Source: an uncultured Rhizobiaceae group bacterium
Lineage (GTDB): Bacteria > Pseudomonadota > Alphaproteobacteria > Rhizobiales > Rhizobiaceae
Assembly: GCA_947501445.1 (NCBI GenBank)
Contig: CANMVS010000001.1
Coordinates: forward strand, 186,001-250,000
Reading direction: 5' to 3'
DNA: 64,000 bases
Shown: piece by piece, positions 54,503 through 63,327 of the stretch
Layout of the letters: every line of letters starts with the position of its first letter
Position numbering within the stretch: position 1 is the first letter of the stretch
Notes under the pieces: generated by a model
Database searches by the model: none
Seen by the model: the letters and a program-made list of their open reading frames with translations, nothing else
What the model was told of the DNA's origin: nothing
Made by a program: the position numbers and the translations under genes

Positions 54503-55324
54503 CTATCTCAATTTCATGTGTCTGTTGACATCTTTGTAAAGAAGATAACGAAACTTTCCCGGTCCCCCGGCGTAGCAGGCCTGTGGGCAAAAAGCCCGCA
54601 ACCACATATAGTCCCCTGCTTCCACCTCAACCCAGTCCTGGTTCAGCCGGTAGACGGCTTTGCCTTCCAGAACATACAGACCATGTTCCATAACGTGGGT
54701 TTCTGCAAATGGAATTACCGCCCCTGCCTCAAAAGTCACAATGGTCACATGCATATCGTGACGCATGTCGGCTGGATCGACAAAGCGGCTGGTCGCCCAT
54801 TTGCCATCGGTTTCAGGCATTGGCGTTGGGGTAATTTGGGATTCATTGGTCACAAATGCCTGCGGCACATCAATACCGTCGACAAATTCATAAGGTTTGC
54901 GAATCCAGTGAAACCGGGTCGCTGTCTGTGTTTCATTGATGATGGACCAGTTACATCCCGGCGGTAAAAACGCATAGCCACCCCTGTCCATTTGGTGCGT
55001 CTGGCTACCGATGCGCAGCGTCACCTGACCCTCGACAACGAATAATACCGCTTCAGCCCCCTTGTCGGTCTCAGGTTGTGTACTGCCACCTCCCGGTAAG
55101 ACTTCGACAATATATTGCGAAAAGGTTTCAGCAAATCCGCTGAGCGGACGCGACAGCACCCAGGCCCGCGTTTTGTCCCAGAACGGCAGATTACTGGTAA
55201 CAATGTCCGTCATCACCCCCTTGGGAATGACGGCGTAAGCCTCGGTAAAAGCTGCTCTGCCGGTCAAAAGCTGTGATTGCGGCGGCAGCCCGCCCGAAGG
55301 TGAATAGTAGTTTGGCTGGGTCAT
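54503..55324 (-). CDS. allE: (S)-ureidoglycine aminohydrolase (AllE/UGHY-like)
   Basis: 273-residue bicupin. It converts (S)-ureidoglycine to (S)-ureidoglycolate and ammonia in allantoin breakdown. Typical parts: YYSPSGGLPPQSQLLTGRAAFTEAYAVIPKG, VVEGQVTLRIG, MHVTIVTFEAGAVIPFAETHVMEHGLYVLEGKA and the C-terminal YLLYKDVNRH. Mn ligands are expected in the EThxxEHG cupin motif, which is present. Start 55324 (MTQPNYY) is used. The 450 bp upstream (55325-55774) hold no gene, only a short ACCGTT/AACGGT inverted repeat at 55576-55597. Confidence 0.9.
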   Translation of the reverse strand: MTQPNYYSPSGGLPPQSQLLTGRAAFTEAYAVIPKGVMTDIVTSNLPFWDKTRAWVLSRPLSGFAETFSQYIVEVLPGGGSTQPETDKGAEAVLFVVEGQVTLRIGSQTHQMDRGGYAFLPPGCNWSIINETQTATRFHWIRKPYEFVDGIDVPQAFVTNESQITPTPMPETDGKWATSRFVDPADMRHDMHVTIVTFEAGAVIPFAETHVMEHGLYVLEGKAVYRLNQDWVEVEAGDYMWLRAFCPQACYAGGPGKFRYLLYKDVNRHMKLR

Positions 55325-55774
55325 CGGTATGTCTTTCCCCAAAAGGCGCATTGATCATGTCCAGTCATTTCCCCTGCCTGTGTTGAGAACCAGGACAAGT
55401 GACTTTTCTTCGCAGGAGCAACAACGCCATGCAGCGCATTCAATAAAACCGCAGCACCCACGCCAAAACACATATTTCGCATCATCCGGATGACAGAAAT
55501 TTCAATCCTGCTGCCAAGGTCATCGTGATTTCACAAAGCATGCACGGATGAACATGGGTGTTATTGTTCAACTCCACCGTTTTCGTTGCAGAACGGTAGT
55601 ATGAATCCACACCTGGTATTTTCAAAATAATCGGTAAAGTCTTTCCACCAATCCCGTGCGTGAGCCTGGCGACTTGCAGGAAAACTGTGCATCCGAGCGA
55701 TACGACGCAACTACAGCTTGCTCCCAAACAGCCCCTCGCCTAGTTTTTCGCCAGATGTTTGTATTGGATTGATA

Positions 55775-56719
55775 ATGGATTGGTTGTTGGTATTTTTGAT
55801 TGTGGCTGCTGCCATTCTGGTGCCCTGGGTCTGGGCTGGCACGCGAGAAAAACCACTTACGCATGCCGAGCGCAGCAGTAAGGCGCCGGGGAAAACCTGT
55901 ACGCTGAGCGCGGGTACAATCTATTACACCGACAGTGGTGACAGGCATGCCCCTGTCATTGTCATGGTTCACGGGTTCAGCGTACCGCATTTTGTCTTTG
56001 CACAGAATGCGGCTGCATTGGTCGAAAACGGCTTTCGGGTTATCCAGTTTGATCACTTTGGTCGCGGGTGGTCCGATCGTCCGGCTGGGCGATACGATAC
56101 GGATTTCTACGACCGTGAATTGATCGAACTACTTGATGCTCTGGACCTCCATGAACCCGTCGGACTGGTTGGCTATTCGATGGGGGGCGTTATTGCCGCC
56201 GAATTTGCGGCGCGCCATCCCGAGCGGCTCACTGGCCTCCTTTTGCTGGCGCCCGCAGGATTTTCCCTCAACCTGTTTTCCAATCCACTGGTGCGCGCCA
56301 TCATGCGCACGCCGTTGTTGGGCGACTGGTATTGGCAAATTTTTGGCCGCGGCCTGTTGCTGGCCGACCCGCAGCTTGCACAACCCCATATCGACCCGAC
56401 CCGCTGCATACAGGGCGATGATACAATCCAGATGAATTACAAGGGTTATCTGCACGCAATTCTTGCAACATGGCGTAATCTGCAAATGGAAAACCGGGAC
56501 ACCACCTTTGCCAGTGCTGCTGCCAATGATGTTCCCATAATGACCATTTTTGGTGGTCAGGACCTGACAATCAGGCCGGAAAGCGTTACCCGTTTGAAAA
56601 AAGCGGCACCACAAAGTCGCATCGAAGTGCTGACACAGGGCAATCATGGCCTCGGGTTCGAACTCTATGACAGCGTCAATCCGTTGATGGTCGAATTCTT
56701 CAACACACATTCAAAATAG
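55775..56719 (+). CDS. Membrane-anchored alpha/beta hydrolase
   Basis: 314 residues from MDWLLVFLIV. One N-terminal membrane segment (LLVFLIVAAAILVPWVWA), then an alpha/beta hydrolase: oxyanion region MVHGFSVPH, nucleophile elbow GYSMGG, a late Asp in IFGGQDLTIRPE and the His in TQGNHGLGFE. Substrate unknown; relatives are esterases or C-C hydrolases. It is convergent with the transglycosylase gene. Confidence 0.87.
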   Translation: MDWLLVFLIVAAAILVPWVWAGTREKPLTHAERSSKAPGKTCTLSAGTIYYTDSGDRHAPVIVMVHGFSVPHFVFAQNAAALVENGFRVIQFDHFGRGWSDRPAGRYDTDFYDRELIELLDALDLHEPVGLVGYSMGGVIAAEFAARHPERLTGLLLLAPAGFSLNLFSNPLVRAIMRTPLLGDWYWQIFGRGLLLADPQLAQPHIDPTRCIQGDDTIQMNYKGYLHAILATWRNLQMENRDTTFASAAANDVPIMTIFGGQDLTIRPESVTRLKKAAPQSRIEVLTQGNHGLGFELYDSVNPLMVEFFNTHSK

Positions 56720-56752
56720 TGTGGGCTTTGGCAACTAAGTTTTTGGTTGTTC

Positions 56753-58777
56753 CTAGCCGATCCGGCCTTCTTTTTGACCAAGGATTAGCTTGTCAAAAAC
56801 CTTTGCTGCGGCCTCCTCCTTGCGGATAACCCCATCACGGTTTTTGTCCAATCCTCGGTTTTGTGTATAGGCCTTGGTTCCCTGTCTGAACAAGACAAAA
56901 TTCTCCGGTTTGCCCACTGCAGCAGGCCAAAGCACGGCCATATAGACATCGCTCAGGGTTTTGAGCGGTTTGCTGCCAACCGTCATTTTGAAATAACGCT
57001 CGACCACATCGAGCTGATCAATGGCGGACATCCTGGCCAGTTTGGCTGTTGTTGTGTCCAATGCCCGCGCAGTACTGGGCATGAATTGTATGAGGCCGGT
57101 TGCACCGCTGCCTGCCTGGTTCTTGACGTCGGGCGCAAAGGTGGCGCCGGTTTCAAAAGCCATCACGGCCATCAGGTGATTGGGATCACTGCGCAACCGT
57201 TTGGCCATTGCCTGCACTTTGGCCTTGAAGTGGGCACCATGCTTCTTGGTCGTGACCGCTCCCCAGGCGACGAGATCATCATCGGCCGGATCAATGTCCA
57301 CGACCACAGTATCTTCGCCATCACTGATGTAACCTGGACCGCCCGAAATTGCATTATCAAAATCAAATTGCGGCAGCGAAAACCCCAGCTCTTCAGCCGT
57401 ATCGGGGCCAACAATCCCGTCATCAGCATTGGCGCCGAAAGCCTCTGTCTGAAAATCGATGACAGCCTGAAAGGTTCCGGGGCCAAAATCGCCATCAATA
57501 GTAATGCTGCGCGACAGCCGCCTGGCCAACGCCTGCTGCAACCGGGTGACGAGCGGACCGGCAGAGCCCATGCGCAGAATAATTGACTTGCCAGCGCATC
57601 GGCTTTTAATCATCTGTTGCGCTTCATCGGCAAGAAACAATACATATTCAGTGCTGCTTTGTGTGCCGGTATCGCGCTGGAAGGGTGCAATGAATTTTTT
57701 CCACGGTCCGCGTTCACTGCCGCTGACACCTTTTTTCACCGTACCGGCAATGGTCTGGCATCCGGCACTGGAAAATCTGGAATCCGGTATTTGGCCATCA
57801 GCCCCCATGTGAAAGGCACAATGGATATTGTCACCGGCAATTCGGCCCACTTCCCAGCGATCATCAAGATCGAAATCCTCATCATCACCGGTTCGCTGAA
57901 TTGTAATGGCGCAGTCCTGACGCAAAGCCCAATGGCCGTTCGATCCTTCGGCACGCTTGTGCCAATTGGTGGCGTAGTTCTTGTAACGTCCGCGACCCAT
58001 CTGATTGACGCCAATGCCCCGATTGGCGACTTTGCTTGCAACGATACTGTGGTATGGCACGGTTGAACCGGGGAAAACCGCCAGTCCACGGGTTGGATGC
58101 CACTGGCCCATGGTGCAGTTCATCGTTTTATAGTTGACCTCGCGCAGGACAATTTCGTGCCCCGCTTCAAATCCGGTACCTGCATAGTCCACAGGCCGGC
58201 TGCCGCGCAGACCGAAAACAATGATGCCGCGCCCATCAACGGGAAACTGTGAGCGTTTCCACATGGCGAGCAGATGGGCCTCGGTCAGGATCAGTGCACC
58301 ACCTTCAGGCAAGCCCGGATCTTCGGTTACGACTTCAGGCTCCTCGATGACCGGCGGCGTTGCAGGCACGTTGTCACCGGGCCCCTCGCCCATAGGCGCA
58401 GTACCGTCATTGGGTGGTGTTTCCACTGCCGGTGGCGGCGGTTCAACCGGGGCGGGTTGTTCCGGTTCCTCTTCTGATGAGTCAGCCAGGATATCGCGAA
58501 TCTTCTCTTTCAAGGAGTCCAGCGATATGCCGGTTACCCGCCTTCTGCCGGTGGATGCATGCCCCTCTATTTTCAAACGAAGTGCGGTTATGTCGGCCGC
58601 AAGGTCCGCAAGGCCAATCAGTGCGATCTGATCCAGCAGATCATCGATCTCCCCGGCAATGGCCACCAATCGGTTGATTTCAGCCTCGTCGTTCTTCGCC
58701 TCCGCCTTTTCAAGCGGATCAAGCAATGAGTCACGAAGTTCGTTCAGTTTGTTCTGCAATTGAGCTTTCGTTGTCAT
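56753..58777 (-). CDS. Multidomain lytic transglycosylase with peptidoglycan-binding and EF-hand motifs, no signal peptide
   Basis: 674 residues. In order: helical/coiled-coil part (1-95), Glu/Pro-rich linker (100-160), an unrecognised domain (about 160-370) with NIHCAFH (317-323) and SSAGCQTI (336-343) resembling an H...SxGC catalytic pair, a PG_binding_1 domain (403-465), an SLT-type transglycosylase domain with Glu542 in AFETGATFAPD and SGATGLIQFMPSTA, and a perfect EF-hand loop at 644-655 (D-x-N-x-D-G-x-I-x-x-x-E). The N-terminus has no signal peptide or membrane segment, odd for a wall enzyme. It follows a lipoprotein gene by 12 bp. Confidence 0.85.
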   Translation of the reverse strand: MTTKAQLQNKLNELRDSLLDPLEKAEAKNDEAEINRLVAIAGEIDDLLDQIALIGLADLAADITALRLKIEGHASTGRRRVTGISLDSLKEKIRDILADSSEEEPEQPAPVEPPPPAVETPPNDGTAPMGEGPGDNVPATPPVIEEPEVVTEDPGLPEGGALILTEAHLLAMWKRSQFPVDGRGIIVFGLRGSRPVDYAGTGFEAGHEIVLREVNYKTMNCTMGQWHPTRGLAVFPGSTVPYHSIVASKVANRGIGVNQMGRGRYKNYATNWHKRAEGSNGHWALRQDCAITIQRTGDDEDFDLDDRWEVGRIAGDNIHCAFHMGADGQIPDSRFSSAGCQTIAGTVKKGVSGSERGPWKKFIAPFQRDTGTQSSTEYVLFLADEAQQMIKSRCAGKSIILRMGSAGPLVTRLQQALARRLSRSITIDGDFGPGTFQAVIDFQTEAFGANADDGIVGPDTAEELGFSLPQFDFDNAISGGPGYISDGEDTVVVDIDPADDDLVAWGAVTTKKHGAHFKAKVQAMAKRLRSDPNHLMAVMAFETGATFAPDVKNQAGSGATGLIQFMPSTARALDTTTAKLARMSAIDQLDVVERYFKMTVGSKPLKTLSDVYMAVLWPAAVGKPENFVLFRQGTKAYTQNRGLDKNRDGVIRKEEAAAKVFDKLILGQKEGRIG

Positions 58778-58789
58778 AGGTCACCCCAT

Positions 58790-59644
58790 TCATTGCGGAT
58801 TTGATGCGTCGCGCACACGTTCCGCCAACACACGCAGATCAACCGACGCATCCATCAATACGCTAACATCCGCAGAGGACGCACCCGCAAGAACCGCATT
58901 GGTCGCCGCGTCCATGGAGACCAATGTCTGATCCATCAGTATCACCCAGCCCGCAAGCAGTTTACGGTCCGCCTGGAGTTTGGGTACGTCGGCCGCCGGA
59001 ATACCGCGATTGCGGATAACACCGCGCTTCACGTATGAGCGGAAGATGACGGCATACATTTCCTTTGTGCCATCGCGAAGGCGTACCAGCAATGCACGCA
59101 TATCCGGATAGGCTTCAAGCAACTTGCGTCTGAACTCGGCACGATTACGCAGCTTTTCTGCCTGTTCGATCAGTGGCAGCAATCGCCCTGCCAAAGCCTG
59201 CGCACCCGGGACAAACGCCGTCGACACACCCGCAGCAACAGACAGTGCCTGTGCTGTCGCCAGCAGATTGGAATAAAGCGTTCCGGTGCGTGTTGTTAAA
59301 GCGGTGGCGCTTTCCCCATTTGCAAGGCCAGCCAAAAGTGCATTGTAGGTTGTCACCGATTTCAGCCCCGAGCGAATGGCGCCGGTCAGCGGAGGATCGC
59401 CAGCATCCACATAATAGGCGGCCTTATCCGGATCGAAATCATAGACCTTTGTCAAACTGGGGTCACTGCGCCGTGCAACGACGCGTTCAGCGCGTGCCAG
59501 CCGATCCAATACTTTGTTGGCTTCTGCAGCCTGGGCATTATAGGCCTGCTCATATAGCTGAAATTCTGCGATACCTGTTGTACAGGCTGACAGTATCGGC
59601 AGTATAAATACAACCAGAATCGCCGCTGTTCTCAAACCGGTCAT
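58790..59644 (-). CDS. Lipoprotein paired with the transglycosylase, function unknown
   Basis: 284 residues with a lipoprotein signal (ILVVFILPILSAC, lipobox LSAC, Cys21). The mature part is almost entirely helical, with heptad-like stretches (EFQLYEQAYNAQAAEANKVLDRLARAERVV; residues about 150-200 charged helices) and an Ala/Gly-rich middle. GGAGGGG precedes the ATG. No family recognised. First gene of a two-gene operon with the multidomain transglycosylase, so a partner, anchor or inhibitor of it is plausible. Confidence 0.8.
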   Translation of the reverse strand: MTGLRTAAILVVFILPILSACTTGIAEFQLYEQAYNAQAAEANKVLDRLARAERVVARRSDPSLTKVYDFDPDKAAYYVDAGDPPLTGAIRSGLKSVTTYNALLAGLANGESATALTTRTGTLYSNLLATAQALSVAAGVSTAFVPGAQALAGRLLPLIEQAEKLRNRAEFRRKLLEAYPDMRALLVRLRDGTKEMYAVIFRSYVKRGVIRNRGIPAADVPKLQADRKLLAGWVILMDQTLVSMDAATNAVLAGASSADVSVLMDASVDLRVLAERVRDASNPQ

Positions 59645-59857
59645 TTCCCCCTCCGACCATCATTCCGGTTCACAGTAACCGTTTGTTAAACAAAAGTTAA
59701 CAGCCTGCTTGCCGGAAACAATCGCCGATATAGATCTATCACTGTCTTCAGTGTCAGCCCCATCACCACCCGCATTGATGGAGCCTACAATAGCGCCTCA
59801 ACCCAAATACTCTGTGAGCTATGTCACATTCACAGAATTTATAAAACTGCCGTCAAC

Positions 59858-60238
59858 TTATTCATCGCATGGATGATTGACACCGTCGGAGATTTCGACG
59901 CTGTCAATGGTGAAAGGATCAACCCCCTCCAGGCAGCCAACATTGTAACCGACCAGGCCCGGATCAATGCGGGTATGGTGATGAGTGTAAATACCGCATG
60001 TTCCGCAGAAGTAGTGTTTTGCCGTGTTGGTATTGAACTGATAGAGGCGCAATGTGTCCTCACCTTTGACAATCCGCAGCTTGTCGCTGGGCAGATAGGC
60101 CATCACAGCGCCCTTGCGTCGACAAAGCGAACAATTGCAGTGGCGCTGCCCTTCAATGCCATTTGGCAGGTCAAGTTCGAGTTCTACGGCACCGCAATGG
60201 CATGCGGCCTTGCGAATTTGTGAAACCAATATGCTCAC
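59858..60238 (-). CDS. GFA/CENP-V family protein
   Basis: 126-residue zinc-binding beta protein of the glutathione-dependent formaldehyde-activating-like family. Zinc cysteines are visible in ACHCGAVE, CNCSLCRRKG and FCGTCGIYTHH. The biochemical role of most members is not established. The start is GTG at 60238; a TTG at 60229 is better spaced from AGGAG. The 213 bp between it and the lipoprotein gene (59645-59857) show no gene. Confidence 0.88.
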   Translation of the reverse strand: MSILVSQIRKAACHCGAVELELDLPNGIEGQRHCNCSLCRRKGAVMAYLPSDKLRIVKGEDTLRLYQFNTNTAKHYFCGTCGIYTHHHTRIDPGLVGYNVGCLEGVDPFTIDSVEISDGVNHPCDE

Positions 60239-60245
60239 TCCTGCT

Positions 60246-60314
60246 GGACCGTTTCACGTTTTGTCAAAAATGGGACAACGGTGTCGGCCTTTTATTGTGT
60301 CGATGCATTCAGGT
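60246..60314 (-). repeat. Dispersed intergenic repeat, truncated copy D
   Basis: Minus-strand copy of about 69 bp lacking the left hairpin. It keeps CCTGAATGCAT, the core GGCCGACACCGTTGTCCC and the right part TTGACAAAACGTGAAACGG. It begins directly at the stop codon of the TRAP permease gene. Confidence 0.8.
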
Positions 60315-62113
60315 CATATCAGTTTGACTAAAACACGCCCGAACACAATGCCCAAACCCAAAGCGACATAAACCGATTTGTGCAGGCCAGACCGGCTGGC
60401 GATCAATCCGTGCGATATGAACCCCAGACCAACGGCTATCTGCACAAGGGCAAACAATGCAGCCACCGGCTCCTGCCTAAGTCCCAAAATGGCCGGATTG
60501 GCAATCATGCCAAGCGGGATAATGTAAAGGCCCACCCCCAGAGCCATGGCTGTCAGTGCCACTTTCAGCCAATTTTCGCCAATCATGCCGGCAGCGATGA
60601 AAACAGCGCCGCACACAGGCGGCGTAATCGTCGATAGAAGTGCAAACCAGAAAACAAACAGATGAGCCTGAAGCGGCTGCAAACCCAGATTGATCAATGC
60701 GGGACCTGCAACTGAAACACAAATGACATAGGCAGCGGTCGTTGGCACCTCCATGCCAAGGATCAGGCAGGCAAATGCCGTCAACAGGAGCGATGGCCAT
60801 ATTAATCCACCTGAACCGGACAAAATGAGCGAGGTGATTTTCACGCCAAGTCCGGTAATTGACAAAACGCCGATGATGATCGAGGCACACAGAATAATTG
60901 CCGCAATCATTGAAACCTGGCGGGCTGCAGTGATCAGCGCCTGCTCCAGGCGCTGCCCCGTGCGGCGAAGATCGAAACTGAAGTCGCTGCTGGCTATCAA
61001 CAGCACCGCAGCGGCCAATATGGCCAGACAGGCGGAATATTGCGGCGTATAGCCGGCAACAAACATGCCCCACATCAAAATGGCAAAGGGAACAAAGAAG
61101 AATGCCGATGTTACCAGCACATCACGCGCTGAGGGCTGATCATCAGCCTCCATTGCGCTCAAATTGTATCGCCTGGCATAGGCATTGATGCCCATCCACA
61201 CTGCAAAGAAGTAAAGCAGAGCCGGCAGGATGGCAGCCGTCATGATCGACGTATAGGAAACGCCCGTCAGTTCGACCATGACAAAGGCACCAGCCCCCAT
61301 CAGGGGCGGCATGATCTGACCACCCGAAGATGCAACGGCCTCAACGGCAGCTGCAAGCCGTTTGGGATAACCAAGCCGGGTCATGGCAGGCAGGGTAATG
61401 GCACCTGTTGAGGCAACATTGGCCGATGCGGAACCTGAGATCGAACCAAAAAGCGCAGACGACAAGACCGATACTTTCGCGGCACCACCCGTGAGGCGCC
61501 CGGCGGCCGCAGCGGCAATATTCATGAAGCCCTGCCCGGCTTCCCCGGCATTGAGTACCGCGCCAAAAATCACAAATATGGAGACCACACCGACAGAAAC
61601 GCCAGTCAGGCTACCCCATAATCCGCCTTCTGCTATTGTTAAAGTGCCTAAAAAACTGCCGATGGGCGTGCCGGAATGGCCGAATTCGCCGGGAATATAT
61701 TGACCATACAAGCCATAGAGGAGTGCGGCGGCGGCCACACATGGCAGTGGCCAACCGATGGCCCGACGCGCCGCTTCCAACACGATCAAAAGCAGCGCAA
61801 TGGCCATCACAATCTGCAGGTTACCTTCAAGAAAACCATATTGATCTGACAAGGCGTTATGGTTGATTGCTATCCACAGGCAGCATCCGGCACCGATGGC
61901 CGTCAGCAGCAGGCCCACGTGTCGCGAGACACCGGAATTTGCGGCAAATATCAGGATCCATGGCAATGCCAGCGCCATGTGAAGCGGCCGACTGACAAGA
62001 TTGGATACCAGTCCGGAAAAAATCAGCCCAAGGTGAAAGGCGACCAGGATTGCCGCCAGTAAAAGCCAGGCGAATTTCTTTGCCGCGGCGTGCCACTGCT
62101 GCGTTTCGTTCAT
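60314..62113 (-). CDS. TAXI-type TRAP transporter fused permease (DctQM-like)
   Basis: 599-residue membrane protein of the 4TM/12TM fused TRAP permease family. The N-terminal helices (to about 110) replace the DctQ subunit; the DctM part has GSISGSASANVASTGAITLPAMTRLGY, VEAVASSGGQIMPPLMGAGAFVM and LGMEVPTTAAYVI. It works with the periplasmic TAXI receptor encoded 78 bp upstream. The substrate is a small organic acid or amino acid-type compound; not readable. Confidence 0.93.
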   Translation of the reverse strand: MNETQQWHAAAKKFAWLLLAAILVAFHLGLIFSGLVSNLVSRPLHMALALPWILIFAANSGVSRHVGLLLTAIGAGCCLWIAINHNALSDQYGFLEGNLQIVMAIALLLIVLEAARRAIGWPLPCVAAAALLYGLYGQYIPGEFGHSGTPIGSFLGTLTIAEGGLWGSLTGVSVGVVSIFVIFGAVLNAGEAGQGFMNIAAAAAGRLTGGAAKVSVLSSALFGSISGSASANVASTGAITLPAMTRLGYPKRLAAAVEAVASSGGQIMPPLMGAGAFVMVELTGVSYTSIMTAAILPALLYFFAVWMGINAYARRYNLSAMEADDQPSARDVLVTSAFFFVPFAILMWGMFVAGYTPQYSACLAILAAAVLLIASSDFSFDLRRTGQRLEQALITAARQVSMIAAIILCASIIIGVLSITGLGVKITSLILSGSGGLIWPSLLLTAFACLILGMEVPTTAAYVICVSVAGPALINLGLQPLQAHLFVFWFALLSTITPPVCGAVFIAAGMIGENWLKVALTAMALGVGLYIIPLGMIANPAILGLRQEPVAALFALVQIAVGLGFISHGLIASRSGLHKSVYVALGLGIVFGRVLVKLI

Positions 62114-62191
62114 TCAATGACCCGCCGCGATCTGGGGACAGGCTGCAGCGGCGCGCGGCAATAAGATGCGCACGCCAGCTGCAGCTGCTTA

Positions 62192-63151
62192 TTATTGCTG
62201 GTGTTTGTCGAGCGGAAATCCAACTTCCTTATAGAAGCGGATGGCACCGGGATGAATTTTTCCAAGGATGTTAGGCATAAGGCGATCATCAACACCCTTC
62301 CACCACGGTGCCGTTTTTTGCATGGACCGCAACTGGCTCCAATAGGTCTTGGTCAACAGATAGGCTGTGTCATCATCCATAGCCGTTGTCGTATAGGCAA
62401 CAACAGGCAGTGAGGTTGTGATCACCGGTTCGCTCTGTTCCGTATAGGTATCTGCCGGAATGACCATGCGTGTGCGTTTCGTTTCGGCAACCTGATGTCC
62501 GTCCATTGAAAGGATGGTAACATCTGTCGAAGCAGCAGCTTCAATCACGTTCGGCGCTGGCCAGGAACCAGCGGTAACAAAACCGTCGATCTGACCGTTT
62601 TTCAAAGCTGGTACCGCATTTGAGAGTTCCACATCAGCTATATCCACCTTGCCTTCAAGGCCGAATAATTTCAGGTATTTTGCGCCTTCGCGCGCGCCGA
62701 AGGATCCTTTTCCAAGCAGCAGCTTCTTACCGGCCAGTTCCTTGTATTCGCTCACGCCGCTTTTCTTGGACATGACAAAATGCATCGTCAGAGACGGGAT
62801 TGGAAACAGCGCGCGAATATCATCAAACTTGCTGCTACCCTTGTCCTTGAACATGGCCTTGCCATTCTGGGCAAGCCCGACAAGCGTAGGTGGTGTGGTA
62901 AAGACATAATCGGCACCACGCCCCTTGACCTCCATGACATTTTGAACCGACCCCTGACTTTCTTCTACGGTGACAATGATATCTCCATTGGACGCAGTCT
63001 TCATCGCCTCGGCAATCTGAACGCCCATCTGATAATAGGATGACGAACTTTTCGCCGACTTATAGGTTATGCGGGTCTCCGCCAGCGATGTTACGCTGCC
63101 GAGCAGCAAACCAGCTGCTGCCAATCCAATGATTTTCCCCGAAAAATTCAT
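62192..63151 (-). CDS. TAXI family TRAP transporter solute-binding protein
   Basis: 319 residues. Signal peptide IIGLAAAGLLLGSVTSLAE, then the TAXI receptor domain (SAKSSSSYYQMGVQIAEAMKTASNG, VEESQGSVQNVMEVKGRGADYVF). GGAGGG lies six bases before the ATG at 63151, preferred over the ATG at 63157 that directly abuts it. It precedes the fused permease in a two-gene operon. Confidence 0.92.
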   Translation of the reverse strand: MNFSGKIIGLAAAGLLLGSVTSLAETRITYKSAKSSSSYYQMGVQIAEAMKTASNGDIIVTVEESQGSVQNVMEVKGRGADYVFTTPPTLVGLAQNGKAMFKDKGSSKFDDIRALFPIPSLTMHFVMSKKSGVSEYKELAGKKLLLGKGSFGAREGAKYLKLFGLEGKVDIADVELSNAVPALKNGQIDGFVTAGSWPAPNVIEAAASTDVTILSMDGHQVAETKRTRMVIPADTYTEQSEPVITTSLPVVAYTTTAMDDDTAYLLTKTYWSQLRSMQKTAPWWKGVDDRLMPNILGKIHPGAIRFYKEVGFPLDKHQQ

Positions 63152-63327
63152 ATTCATCCCTCCAAATATCAACACGAGCAGACCCAAAAATCACTGCCGC
63201 GTTGCGAAACTGATTCACATCGTGGCGGCAATATACTGTTTTGGTTCAATTTTCACAGCCCGTTGCCAAATCGCAAATGCAATTCATCGGATCTGCTTTT
63301 CATATTCGGCCGGGCCGTCATGCCAAT

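Noticed and set aside
55325-55774. 450-bp gap searched for a small gene
   Set aside because: Only short overlapping frames without ribosome-binding sites; a weak inverted repeat is the sole structure.
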